From an uncultured Collinsella sp. (GTDB taxonomy: Bacteria; Actinomycetota; Coriobacteriia; Coriobacteriales; Coriobacteriaceae): a stretch of DNA of 13,428 nt. Under the pieces are notes generated by a model. It did not search any database. It saw nothing but the letters and a program-made list of their open reading frames with translations, and had not been told where the DNA came from. Shown piece after piece: positions 6,154 through 13,428 of this stretch. Both the position numbers and the translations under genes were made by a program. Location: NCBI GenBank assembly GCA_902490325.1, contig CABUDJ010000058.1, positions 1 through 13,428 on the forward strand, in the 5' to 3' direction. Position 1 is the first letter of the stretch. Every line of letters begins with the position of its first letter.

Positions 6154-7158
6154 TTAGCGATGCTTGCTTCGCCAAGCCGTGGGTGTCATGCCGGTGTATT
6201 GTTTGAACGCTTGGGCGAAGGCCGCCTGTTGGGGATAGCCGAGTCGCTCGGCTACTTGGGCTATCGAAAGGGGGCTGTCGGCCAAAAGGTCCTGCGCGCG
6301 TTCCATACGATGCCTCCGCATATAGGAGCCCAGTGATTCGCCCGTCTGGACTTTAAAGGTGGCGCAGAGTTTGGAGCGGCTTGTGTAGAGCCGCTCGGCG
6401 ACCTCGTCCACGCCGATGCGACGCCCCTCGTCAAGGGCGCGCTCGACAGCCAGGATCGCTTCTTCGACAATGTCCAGAGCGGCCTGTGTCCCTTCGGCCT
6501 GACGTGCCTGCTTGTGGGCTGTTCGCGCGTACGCCAGCTCGGCAACCATGGTCTCTACGGTACCCTTCATGTAAAGATGCCCGCCCGTGACACGAGCGCG
6601 CGTCTCATCGAGGCGGCAGAGTGTCCGATCGATCGCCGATAGCGCTTCTTCGCCCCACGACTCGGCAAAGGCGTCAAAAAGCCCAGCGAATTCGCCGGGG
6701 TAGCGGCGTTCGAAATCGTCGAAGTATCTCGGTAGGAATAACACCGAGCGCGAGTGATAGAGCTGTCCGGCGTATAACGGGCTGAGCTCGTTTCCGCAGG
6801 TATCCTGGATAAAACTACAAATTGCATTGCTCGGCCACGACCCGCGCAACGGCTTGAGGTTTGCGGGTGTTATGCCTATCTCGGGCATGCAGGTGAGCGT
6901 GGCGCTGCTGATTTGGCTCACGCAGGCGTATGGCTCGGGTGTGTATTCAGCCAGGTACATATCGTGCGTCGGGGTGATGAAATGCTCCATGACGATGCAG
7001 GCAGGGGAGAGAGGCATGATCCATGCGCGGCCGTGCGCCCGGTCGTTTGCCACCTCGCCGGTAAAGACGGCGCCCTTGCCGGTAAGCTCCAGGCCAAACT
7101 GCTCAAACTGCGGTGCGTAGAGCTCGGTTATGTCGGTCGCTGCCTGCCGTATTTGCAA
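6154..7158 (-). CDS. AraC-family transcriptional regulator
   Basis: 334 residues. The C-terminal ~90 residues form the two helix-turn-helix units of the AraC family: the first around residues 247-268 (IGVDEVAERLYTSRSKLCATF), the second around 297-320, where LSIAQVAERLGYPQQAAFAQAFKQ and the following YTGMTPTAWR match the family signature. The N-terminal part (1-230) is an effector or dimerisation region I cannot assign. The start is TTG at 7158-7156, preceded by AAAGGGA (7170-7164) with 5-nt spacing; no ATG gives a comparable start. The gene is divergent from the ABC transporter pair 114 bp away, which makes these the likely target. The order regulator, then two fused half-transporters, recalls Yersinia YbtA-YbtP-YbtQ. 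Its 3' end faces the ATPase gene with 64 bp between and no clear terminator. Confidence 0.9.
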   Translation of the reverse strand: MQIRQAATDITELYAPQFEQFGLELTGKGAVFTGEVANDRAHGRAWIMPLSPACIVMEHFITPTHDMYLAEYTPEPYACVSQISSATLTCMPEIGITPANLKPLRGSWPSNAICSFIQDTCGNELSPLYAGQLYHSRSVLFLPRYFDDFERRYPGEFAGLFDAFAESWGEEALSAIDRTLCRLDETRARVTGGHLYMKGTVETMVAELAYARTAHKQARQAEGTQAALDIVEEAILAVERALDEGRRIGVDEVAERLYTSRSKLCATFKVQTGESLGSYMRRHRMERAQDLLADSPLSIAQVAERLGYPQQAAFAQAFKQYTGMTPTAWRSKHR

Positions 7159-7187
7159 AAGCGTCCCTTTCCTTTGCAGAAACGTCC
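7152..7187. promoter_or_regulatory. AraC-type operator: 15-bp direct repeat, 21-bp period
   Basis: TTTGCAAAAGCGTCC (7152-7166) and TTTGCAGAAACGTCC (7173-7187) match at 13 of 15 bases and are exactly two helical turns apart. Tandem half-sites at 21-bp period are the geometry of araI1/araI2. The repeat covers the regulator's own TTG start and ribosome site and lies 14 bp before the -35 candidate of the transporter operon. That position suits self-repression together with activation of the transporter. Assignment to this regulator is inference from position and geometry. Confidence 0.6.
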
Positions 7188-7200
7188 ATGCCTGGCTTGA

Positions 7201-7229
7201 TTGTGAGCCATGGCTAACACGTCAATGAT
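7201..7229 (+). promoter_or_regulatory. Candidate transporter promoter with overlapping dyad
   Basis: A -35 candidate TTGTGA (7201-7206) and a -10 candidate AATGAT (7224-7229) have a 17-bp spacer; each matches consensus at 4 of 6, as expected for an activator-dependent promoter. TGTGAGCCATGGCTAACA (7202-7219) is an 18-bp dyad with one mismatched pair, in the spacer and -35 region. The promoter call is tentative. Confidence 0.35.
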
Positions 7230-7272
7230 AAGTTCATTACGGTTAACTCTCAAGCCGTTAGAAAGGAATCTC

Positions 7273-9096
7273 ATGGCAAAGGGATCAAAAAAGGAAGGTG
7301 GCGGTATCGGCGAGCTGCTTGCTTATGCTGGTGACCGCAAATTCCTAACGTATTTGGGCATGGCGCTCTCGGCGCTCTCGCAGCTGCTGAGCTTTGGCCC
7401 GTACGTGTGCATTTGGCTTGTCGAGCGCGATTTGATCGCCGTGGCGCCTAACTGGAGCGAAGCCACCGATATCGCGATGTATGGCTGGTGGGCCGTGGGC
7501 TTTGCCCTAGCAAGCATCGTAGCTTATTTCATGGGGCTCATGTGCACGCACCTGTCTGCGTTTCGCTGCGCGTCCAATATCCGCAAGACTACGAGCGAGC
7601 ACCTGCTTAAGCTGCCGATTGGCTACTTTGACACACACGCCACCGGTGAGCTGCGTCGTGTTGTAGACGGATGCGCCGCCTCCACCGAGACTTTGCTCGC
7701 ACACATGCTGCCCGATATCGCAGGCGCCGCTGCCATGGTCGTGGGCTTGCTCGTGCTGCTTTTCGCCCTCGATTGGCGCTTGGGCGCGGCATGCCTCATC
7801 TCGGTGGCCATTTCGCTTGGCGCCATGGCCGCCATGATGGGCGGCAAAGGCGCCGAGTTCATGAAGGCCTACATGGGAGCGCTGGTCAAGATGAACAAGA
7901 CCGGCACCGAATACGTACGCGGCATCCCTGTGGTCAAGGTGTTTCAGCAGACGGTCTACTCCTTTAAGGCCTTCCACGATGCGATTGCCGAATACGCCGA
8001 TATGGCACAAAACTATTCGGGCACGTTCTGTCGAGGCCCGCAAGTGCTCAATCTTACGGCGCTCAACGGCCTCGTGGCATTCTTTTTGCCCGTGGCGTTG
8101 CTGCTGGCTCCGGGCGAGACGGATTTTGCGCACTTTTTGACAAACTTCACCTTCTACGCGATTTTTTCGGCCGTGGTGCCCACAGCCATGACCAAGCTTA
8201 TGTTTGTGGGCGAGGCATCTCAAATGAGTGCCGATTCGCTGGCGCGCATCCGAAGCATCATGGAGTCTGAGCAACTTCTGGTGCCCGCTCAGCCTAAGCG
8301 TCCTGTTGGCAGCGATGTGCGCTTTGAGGACGTGAGCTTCACGTACGAGGGTGCCGAAGCACCTGCCGTCAGCCACGTAACCTTTAACGTCCCCGCAGGC
8401 AGTACCCTCGCCCTGGTGGGTCCCTCGGGTGGCGGTAAGTCAACCTGCGCAAGCCTGATCCCGCGTTTTTGGGATGTTTCCTCGGGTCGAGTGCTCGTAG
8501 GCGGTGTGGACGTTCGCGATATGGATCCGCACGAGCTTATGGACCAGGTCGCCTTCGTGTTCCAGACCAACCAGCTGTTCCGGCAAACACTTGCCGATAA
8601 CGTGCGCGCCTCCAAGCCTACGGCCACTGACGACGAAGTGCGTGCGGCCCTCTCCGCAGCTCAGTGCGACGACATTGTGGCCAAGCTCCCACAGGGCATC
8701 AATACCATGCTCGGCGCCGGCGGAGCATATCTTTCGGGCGGCGAGGTTCAGCGCGTGGCACTCGCCCGCGCGATCCTTAAAGACGCGCCTATCGTGGTGC
8801 TCGATGAGGCCACAGCGTTTGCCGACCCCGAGAACGAGGCGCTCATCCAGCGTGCCTTTAGCAAACTGGCGGCGGGTCGCACAGTCATTATGATCGCGCA
8901 CCGGCTTTCGACCGTGGTGGGGGCCGACAAGATCGTGGTGCTCAACCAAGGTAGCGTGCAGGAGACTGGCGCCCATGCCGAGCTGCTGTCCCAAAACGGT
9001 CTATACGCCAAGATGTGGGCCGAATACGAACAGGCCGCGAGCTGGAAGATCACTGCTGCCGCGGATGCCGCCGTCACGAAGGGAGGCGAGGCCTAA
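7273..9096 (+). CDS. ABC half-transporter (membrane domain fused to ATPase), subunit 1, YbtP/IrtA-like
   Basis: 607 residues: an N-terminal six-helix membrane domain (first helices about residues 22-50 and 63-88) and a C-terminal nucleotide-binding domain. Walker A is GPSGGGKS (383-390, Lys389), the signature LSGGE is at 487-491, Walker B ends at Asp511 with catalytic Glu512, and the H-loop His is 543. The D-loop region reads ATAFADPENE rather than the more common ATSALD/ATASVD form. This, with RFWDVSSGRVLVGGVDVRD, resembles the siderophore-linked YbtPQ/IrtAB group as I know it. Substrate cannot be read from sequence: siderophore or another small molecule is a hypothesis. I chose ATG 7273 over in-frame ATG 7210 because AAAGGAA (7262-7268) lies 4 nt upstream. 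A GGGAGG near the 3' end serves the next gene. Confidence 0.9.
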   Translation: MAKGSKKEGGGIGELLAYAGDRKFLTYLGMALSALSQLLSFGPYVCIWLVERDLIAVAPNWSEATDIAMYGWWAVGFALASIVAYFMGLMCTHLSAFRCASNIRKTTSEHLLKLPIGYFDTHATGELRRVVDGCAASTETLLAHMLPDIAGAAAMVVGLLVLLFALDWRLGAACLISVAISLGAMAAMMGGKGAEFMKAYMGALVKMNKTGTEYVRGIPVVKVFQQTVYSFKAFHDAIAEYADMAQNYSGTFCRGPQVLNLTALNGLVAFFLPVALLLAPGETDFAHFLTNFTFYAIFSAVVPTAMTKLMFVGEASQMSADSLARIRSIMESEQLLVPAQPKRPVGSDVRFEDVSFTYEGAEAPAVSHVTFNVPAGSTLALVGPSGGGKSTCASLIPRFWDVSSGRVLVGGVDVRDMDPHELMDQVAFVFQTNQLFRQTLADNVRASKPTATDDEVRAALSAAQCDDIVAKLPQGINTMLGAGGAYLSGGEVQRVALARAILKDAPIVVLDEATAFADPENEALIQRAFSKLAAGRTVIMIAHRLSTVVGADKIVVLNQGSVQETGAHAELLSQNGLYAKMWAEYEQAASWKITAAADAAVTKGGEA

Positions 9097-10854
9097 ATGT
9101 TCGCCTCATTCCAAAAGAAGTATTTCCTATCCGATAAAGGCGTCGCCGGCGTAAAACGCGGCATTTTCTGGACCGCGCTCACCAATCTCATTACCATGGC
9201 CGGCATGGGCTTATTGTTCCTGGTCATGGCCGGTTTTGTCGAACATCTCGCCACCGGTGCCGACCTGCCGGATGCCCTGCCGATTGTGGGCGGCCTCCTG
9301 GTCTTTTTCGTGTTGCTCTTTGCCTCTAACTGGCAGCAGTATTACTACACCTACTGCATCTTTTACGAGGAGTGCGGCAAGCAGCGTATGGAGATTGCCG
9401 AGCGCTTGCGCAAGCTGCCGCTGTCGTTTTTTGGCCGTCGTGATCTGGCCGATTTAACCGAGACCATCATGGGCGACGTCCAGGCCATGGAGCACGCCTA
9501 CAGCCACGTGCTGGGAGAGCTTTGGGGTGCCATCATCGCAAGCGCCATTGTGTTCGTGGCGTCGCTGTTCTTTTGCTGGCAGCTGGCGATCGCGGCGTTT
9601 TGGAGCGTGCCCGTGGCCTTTGCCGTGCTGTATCTGACACGCGGCCCCATGACCCCGGTGTTCGACCATGTGCGTGCCGAGAAGGTCAAGGTTACCGAGG
9701 CGATCCAGGAGACGCTCGACTGCGTGCGCGAGATCCGCGCCACCAACCAGGAGACTCATTATCTTGAGGGGCTCAACGCCGTGATCGATGCCGAGGAGCG
9801 CGAGACCACCAAGGGCGAGCTCGCCAATGGGCTTTTGGTCAACTCCGCCTTTGCCATCCTGCGCCTGGGGATTGCCACCACGTTGGTCACGGGCGCTGCG
9901 ATGGTCGCCTCCGGCCAGGTCGACTTTTTGATGATGTTTGCCTTCCTGCTTATGGTGAGCCGCATCTATGCGCCCTTTGATCAGGCGCTGATGCTGATGT
10001 CCGAGCTGTTTGCCGCCGAGTCGTCGGCCAAGCGCATGCGTTCCATCATGGAAGAGCCCGTGGCGCGGGGCAGCGAGCAGTTTGAGCCCGTAGGCCACGA
10101 TGTGGTGTTCGATCACGTAGCATTTGGCTATGGTGCGGGCGAGGACGGCCGCGCCGGCGAGAAAGTTCTTACCGATGTGAGCTTTACCGCCAAGGAAGGC
10201 GAGGTCACGGCACTGGTCGGTCCTTCGGGCTCCGGTAAGTCCACGGTGAGCCGCCTGGCCGCGCGCTTTTGGGACGCCACCGAAGGCACGGTCACCGTGG
10301 GCGGCGTGGATGTTGCGAGCGTGGATCCCGAGGCGCTGCTGCGCGACTACGCCATTGTGTTCCAAGACGTGCTGCTCTTTGACGACACGGTGATGGGAAA
10401 CATCCGTCTTGGTCGTCGCGATGCCACCGATGAGGAAGTGCTTGCTGCCGCGCGTGCCGCCAACTGCGACGAGTTTGTGAGCCGCATGCCGCAGGGCTAC
10501 GACACCATGATCGGCGAGAACGGCTCCAAACTCTCCGGTGGCGAGCGCCAGCGCATCTCCATCGCCCGCGCGCTGCTCAAAGATGCGCCCATCGTGCTGT
10601 TGGACGAGGCGACGGCGAGCTTAGACGTGGAGAATGAGACCGTGGTGCAACAGGCACTTTCCCGTTTGCTCGCCGGCAAAACGGTCATTGTGATCGCCCA
10701 TCGCATGCGCACGGTGGAAAATGCCGACAAAATCGTTGTGCTCAAGGATGGTGTGGTTGCCGAGCAGGGCACTCCGGCGCAGCTCAAGGCGGCAGGTGGA
10801 GAATTCGCCCGCATGGTTGCGCTACAAAAGGAAGCGGCTGCCTGGCAGCTGTAG
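9097..10854 (+). CDS. ABC half-transporter (membrane domain fused to ATPase), subunit 2, YbtQ/IrtB-like
   Basis: 585 residues with the same fused layout as its upstream partner: six membrane helices in the first ~300 residues, then the ATPase domain. Walker A is GPSGSGKS (375-382, Lys381), signature LSGGERQR from 479, catalytic Glu504 after Walker B, H-loop His535. Both nucleotide sites of the heterodimer therefore look complete. RFWDATEGTVTVGGVDV matches the partner's equivalent block, pointing to an old duplication. The ATG follows the previous stop directly, with GGAGG at 9082-9086, so the two are co-translated. An AraC regulator upstream and no separate binding-protein gene fit a YbtPQ-like importer or an exporter of the same fold; direction of transport is not decided by sequence. 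Confidence 0.9.
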   Translation: MFASFQKKYFLSDKGVAGVKRGIFWTALTNLITMAGMGLLFLVMAGFVEHLATGADLPDALPIVGGLLVFFVLLFASNWQQYYYTYCIFYEECGKQRMEIAERLRKLPLSFFGRRDLADLTETIMGDVQAMEHAYSHVLGELWGAIIASAIVFVASLFFCWQLAIAAFWSVPVAFAVLYLTRGPMTPVFDHVRAEKVKVTEAIQETLDCVREIRATNQETHYLEGLNAVIDAEERETTKGELANGLLVNSAFAILRLGIATTLVTGAAMVASGQVDFLMMFAFLLMVSRIYAPFDQALMLMSELFAAESSAKRMRSIMEEPVARGSEQFEPVGHDVVFDHVAFGYGAGEDGRAGEKVLTDVSFTAKEGEVTALVGPSGSGKSTVSRLAARFWDATEGTVTVGGVDVASVDPEALLRDYAIVFQDVLLFDDTVMGNIRLGRRDATDEEVLAAARAANCDEFVSRMPQGYDTMIGENGSKLSGGERQRISIARALLKDAPIVLLDEATASLDVENETVVQQALSRLLAGKTVIVIAHRMRTVENADKIVVLKDGVVAEQGTPAQLKAAGGEFARMVALQKEAAAWQL

Positions 10855-10855
10855 G

Positions 10856-10888
10856 AATGTGACAAAGGGACAATCCCTTTGTCACATT
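10856..10888. terminator. REP-like palindrome acting as terminator of the ABC operon
   Basis: Perfect 15-bp arms AATGTGACAAAGGGA (10856-10870) and its complement (10874-10888) with loop CAA, starting one base after the transporter stop codon. There is no T-run, so termination would rest on stem strength. It shares the CAAAGG/GGACA/CCTTTG core with the palindrome at 522-556. Confidence 0.65.
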
Positions 10889-10915
10889 GAGTTCATCCCC
10901 ATAGTTTCCAAAAAG

Positions 10916-10953
10916 TTAGCCATTGTGGACCAAATAGTTATACTAAACTATTT
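10916..10953 (+). promoter_or_regulatory. Promoter and palindromic operator of the metal ATPase operon
   Basis: A -10 element TATACT (10939-10944) has a weak -35 TTAGCC (10916-10921) at 17-bp spacing. A perfect 8-bp inverted repeat, AAATAGTT (10932-10939) and AACTATTT (10946-10953), with a 6-nt spacer straddles the -10, so a dimeric repressor bound here would block transcription. Size and A/T-rich symmetry are compatible with a metal-responsive repressor such as the DtxR/MntR type, but the regulator is not identified. The leader to the first gene is about 80 nt and contains two small hairpins (10987-11000 and 11002-11019) of unknown role. Confidence 0.5.
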
Positions 10954-11034
10954 TCAAAAGCGTGCTCGAGCAAACTAATGAACTCGGGTGCTAAGGCACC
11001 ATGCCGCGCTTGTGCGGCAAAAGGGAGAAGCAAC

Positions 11035-11280
11035 ATGAAGAAGTCGACGTTTAACACCCTGCTTGTCGGTGGCGGTTTTCTGCTTGGTACGGCCGGCATC
11101 AAGCTGCTCACCAGCGCTCCGGTAAAGAACGCCTGCGTGCAGGGCATCGCGTGCGGTATGCGCGTCAAGAACTGCTACCAGGACATGGTCGAGCAGGCCA
11201 AGGCCAATGTCGATGACATGGTTGCCGAGGCTGCCTACATCACCCAGAGCGAGGCCGCTGCTGACGAGGCAGCCGAGTAA
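11035..11280 (+). CDS. Small membrane-anchored protein, DUF6110-like
   Basis: 81 residues: a short basic start, one hydrophobic segment (about residues 8-25, LLVGGGFLLGTAGIKLL), then a hydrophilic helix ending acidic. The block VQGIACGMRVKNCYQDMVEQAKANVDDMVAEAAYI resembles the DUF6110 family, small proteins I know as neighbours of P-type metal ATPases; the family function is unknown. Cysteines at 34, 40 and 47 could bind metal, though their spacing is not a known site. ATG 11035 is chosen because GGGAG (11023-11027) lies 7 nt upstream; an in-frame ATG at 10978 has no such site. The ATPase start follows 18 nt after the stop, so the two are one operon and probably act together, for example as a regulatory or metal-delivery partner (inference). 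Confidence 0.75.
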   Translation: MKKSTFNTLLVGGGFLLGTAGIKLLTSAPVKNACVQGIACGMRVKNCYQDMVEQAKANVDDMVAEAAYITQSEAAADEAAE

Positions 11281-11298
11281 CGCTCCCAGGCACAAACT

Positions 11299-13374
11299 AT
11301 GAGATTCTCGGTTATTAGCGAGATCCCCGGCAGGACCCGTCTTCAATTGGCGGGTCCTGTGCCAGAGAGCGATCTCGATGCACTTCTTAAGCTCAGCGGC
11401 GATATCGACGGCGTGCACAAGGTACGCGTTTATGGCCGTATTGGCCAGATGGCGCTGGAGTACGACGAGCCGCGCCGCGCGAGCGTGCTCGACGCCTTGG
11501 GCGCTCTCGATGCCCAGGCCATTGCCGACGCAAAGACGGGTTACGTGATGCAGCTTGAGCCACGCAAGCACAAGCTCGTCATGGATCTTGCCACACTTAT
11601 CGGTGCCCACTACGCGCGCCGCTGGTTCCTGCCTACGCCCCTGCGTGCGGTGTTTGTCGTGGCCGGTTACATGGCATTTTTGCGCGCCGCCCTTCATGAG
11701 CTGGCGCAGCCGCGCCTGACCGTTCCTGTGCTCGACGCTTCGGCCATCGGCATTTCGTTCGTCAAGCGTGATGTCGACACCGCGGGCCAGACAATGTTCC
11801 TGCTCAACGTGGGCGAGCTGCTCGAGGACTACACCCGCGCCATGAGCGAAAACGAGCTCATCAACTCTCTGCTCGATGTGCCCGACAAGGCGCAAAAGGT
11901 CGTCGGCGACACCGAGGTGAGCGTTGCCGCGACCGAGCTTGAGCCCGGCGATTTGGTCGCCGTGCGCACTGGCATGTCCATCTGCATTGACGGTGTGGTC
12001 GGACAGGGGAGCGCCATGGTCAACCAGGCGACCCTGACCGGCGAGCCGCTGGCCGTCGAGCGCAGCGTGGGCGACGACGTGTTCGCCGGAACCGTCGTGG
12101 AGGACGGCAGCATCTTGGTGCGTGTGCGCGCCAATACGGCGCAAACCAAACTGCGCTCGATCGTCTCGCTCGTGCAGACGGCCGACTCGCTCAAGTCCGA
12201 GGGCCAGTCGCATATGGAGGACCTTGCCAATAAGATCGTCCCGTGGAACTTCCTGCTTGCGGGCCTGGTTGCGCTTACCACCCGCAGCCTCATCAAGACC
12301 TCAGCGGCACTGATGGTCGACTACTCGTGCGCACTCAAGCTCACGGGTTCCGTCGCCGTCATGACTGCCATGAGCGATGCTGCCAAGATGGGTGTTATGG
12401 TCAAGGGCGCCAAGTACTTTGAGTCGTTTGCCAAGGCCGACACCATTGTGTTTGATAAGACCGGCACGCTTACCGAGGCGCAGCCGCGTCTTGCCTGCGT
12501 GCTCACCACCGATGGTTGGAGCGAGGACGAGATCCTGCGCCTTTCCGCTTGCTTGGAGGAGCATTTTCCGCATCCGGTGGCGCGTGCCGTGGTCAACGCC
12601 GCCCGCGAGCGCGGGCTCGAGCACCGCGAGCGCCATGCCGCCGTCGAGTACATTGTGGCGCACGGCATCGCTTCGTCCATTGAAGGGCGTCGCGCCATCA
12701 TCGGCTCGGCACACTTTGTATTTGAGGATGAGAGCGCGCAGCTCGAGTCCGACATTAAGGAGCAAATCGAGTCCCAGATGCAGGGGCTGTCGCCGCTGTA
12801 CCTGGCGGTCGATGGCACCGTTGTGGGCGTGCTCGGTATCGAGGACCCGCTTAAGCCCGGGGTCCGCGAGGCCATCGCCGACTTGCACGCGTTGGGCGTT
12901 AAGCACGTGGTCATGCTCACGGGCGACTCGGAGCGCACGGCCGAGCGCATTGCTCGCGAGGCGGGTGTCGACGAGTTTAAGGCCGAGCTGTTGCCCGAGG
13001 ATAAGTACGCCTACGTGGAACAGATCAAGCGCGAGGGGCGCCGTGTTGCCATGGTTGGCGACGGCGTCAACGACTCGCCGGCGCTGGGCCTGGCCGACGT
13101 GGGCCTTGCCATGGGCGGCGGAAGCGACATCGCCAAGGAGGTCGCCGACATCATCCTGGCCGATACGGACCTCGCGGCGATCGTGCGCCTGCGCCGCATG
13201 AGCCAGGGGCTCATCGACCGTCTGACGAGTTCGTATTCCAAGGTGATGCTCACCAACTCGGCGCTTTTGGCGCTCGGCATTACCGGCGCAATTACCCCGC
13301 AGACGTCGTCGCTGCTGCACAATGGCTCAACGATCGTCTACAGTCTTAACAACGCGAAAGCGTATCTACGCTAA
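11299..13374 (+). CDS. P1B-like heavy-metal-translocating P-type ATPase
   Basis: 691 residues. ATP-driven metal pump of the inner membrane. Domains: an N-terminal ~70-residue HMA-like fold (IPGRTRLQL) that lacks the CxxC metal site; membrane helices; actuator domain with TGE (247-249); phosphorylation motif DKTGT with Asp386; the HP motif His425-Pro426; TGD in MLTGDSERTAE; hinge GDGVND (587-592). The helix before the phosphorylation domain, where P1B pumps carry CPx, reads DYSCALKL (341-348), with Cys344 but no proline. Two C-terminal helices follow in the normal place. Metal and direction are not readable from sequence; the odd motif argues against ordinary Cu or Zn/Cd pumps. LLEDYTRAMSENEL (about 174-187) fits the P1B membrane-actuator link. 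The ribosome site is weak (CAGG), consistent with coupling to the upstream small gene. Confidence 0.92.
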   Translation: MRFSVISEIPGRTRLQLAGPVPESDLDALLKLSGDIDGVHKVRVYGRIGQMALEYDEPRRASVLDALGALDAQAIADAKTGYVMQLEPRKHKLVMDLATLIGAHYARRWFLPTPLRAVFVVAGYMAFLRAALHELAQPRLTVPVLDASAIGISFVKRDVDTAGQTMFLLNVGELLEDYTRAMSENELINSLLDVPDKAQKVVGDTEVSVAATELEPGDLVAVRTGMSICIDGVVGQGSAMVNQATLTGEPLAVERSVGDDVFAGTVVEDGSILVRVRANTAQTKLRSIVSLVQTADSLKSEGQSHMEDLANKIVPWNFLLAGLVALTTRSLIKTSAALMVDYSCALKLTGSVAVMTAMSDAAKMGVMVKGAKYFESFAKADTIVFDKTGTLTEAQPRLACVLTTDGWSEDEILRLSACLEEHFPHPVARAVVNAARERGLEHRERHAAVEYIVAHGIASSIEGRRAIIGSAHFVFEDESAQLESDIKEQIESQMQGLSPLYLAVDGTVVGVLGIEDPLKPGVREAIADLHALGVKHVVMLTGDSERTAERIAREAGVDEFKAELLPEDKYAYVEQIKREGRRVAMVGDGVNDSPALGLADVGLAMGGGSDIAKEVADIILADTDLAAIVRLRRMSQGLIDRLTSSYSKVMLTNSALLALGITGAITPQTSSLLHNGSTIVYSLNNAKAYLR

Positions 13375-13428
13375 CGGGCGTGTTCACCCACGTTATCTGG
13401 CCCGCCGACCTTAGCCACAACCTTTTTG

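Noticed and set aside
10946..11034. Metal riboswitch in the leader of the metal ATPase operon
   Set aside because: Only two short hairpins (5 and 6 bp) are present and I could not match them to a known riboswitch class such as yybP-ykoY or NiCo.
10975..12213. A 412-codon open frame on the minus strand
   Set aside because: Antisense to the small DUF6110-like gene and the P-type ATPase, both with solid evidence; no recognisable domain.
13375..13428. Terminator after the P-type ATPase
   Set aside because: Only 54 bases remain, with no stem followed by a T-run that I can support.

Overview
The window looks like chromosomal DNA from a high-GC, Gram-positive anaerobe of the Coriobacteriia, most likely Collinsella or a close relative. 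This rests on the G/C-ending codon usage, a class C (pilin-type) sortase, a gatCAB operon, the style of the paired ABC transporters and metal-ATPase genes, and short palindromic repeats with CAAAGG/CCTTTG arms. The genus is inferred from gene content, not from a marker gene.

Layout: (1) 1-508, 3' end of a class C sortase gene. (2) 509-854, a gene-free stretch packed with repeats: a palindromic hairpin, a second nested palindrome, a five-unit 21-bp tandem array, then the gatC promoter. (3) 855-4375, gatC-gatA-gatB on the + strand with one-base stop/start overlaps. It encodes the tRNA-dependent amidotransferase that makes Gln-tRNA(Gln) and/or Asn-tRNA(Asn). In this sequence gatA is broken by a 19-nt net insertion directly after the codon for the catalytic serine. 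(4) 4376-4724, a gene-free stretch with a 41-bp nearly perfect inverted repeat around a terminator, a second strong terminator, and a promoter embedded in duplicated dyad operators. (5) 4725-6089, a single-gene AAA ATPase with a C-terminal DUF4143/nuclease-like region. (6) 6154-7158 (- strand), an AraC-family regulator, divergent from (7) 7273-10854, two fused membrane/ATP-binding ABC half-transporters that should form a heterodimer. (8) 11035-13374, a small membrane-anchored DUF6110-like protein followed by a P1B-like metal P-type ATPase, behind a promoter with a palindromic operator.

How the parts work together: the Gat genes are housekeeping. The AraC regulator and ABC pair resemble the YbtA/YbtPQ arrangement. 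Between them lies a 15-bp direct repeat with 21-bp period, the geometry of an AraC operator. The last two genes look like one metal-handling operon.

The strongest points for a second look are the gatA lesion, whose inserted bases match an inverted copy of gatA sequence about 220 bp upstream; the AraC-type direct repeat; the large nested inverted repeat after gatB; the repeat-rich region before gatC; and the P-type ATPase with an S-C-A motif where CPx is expected.
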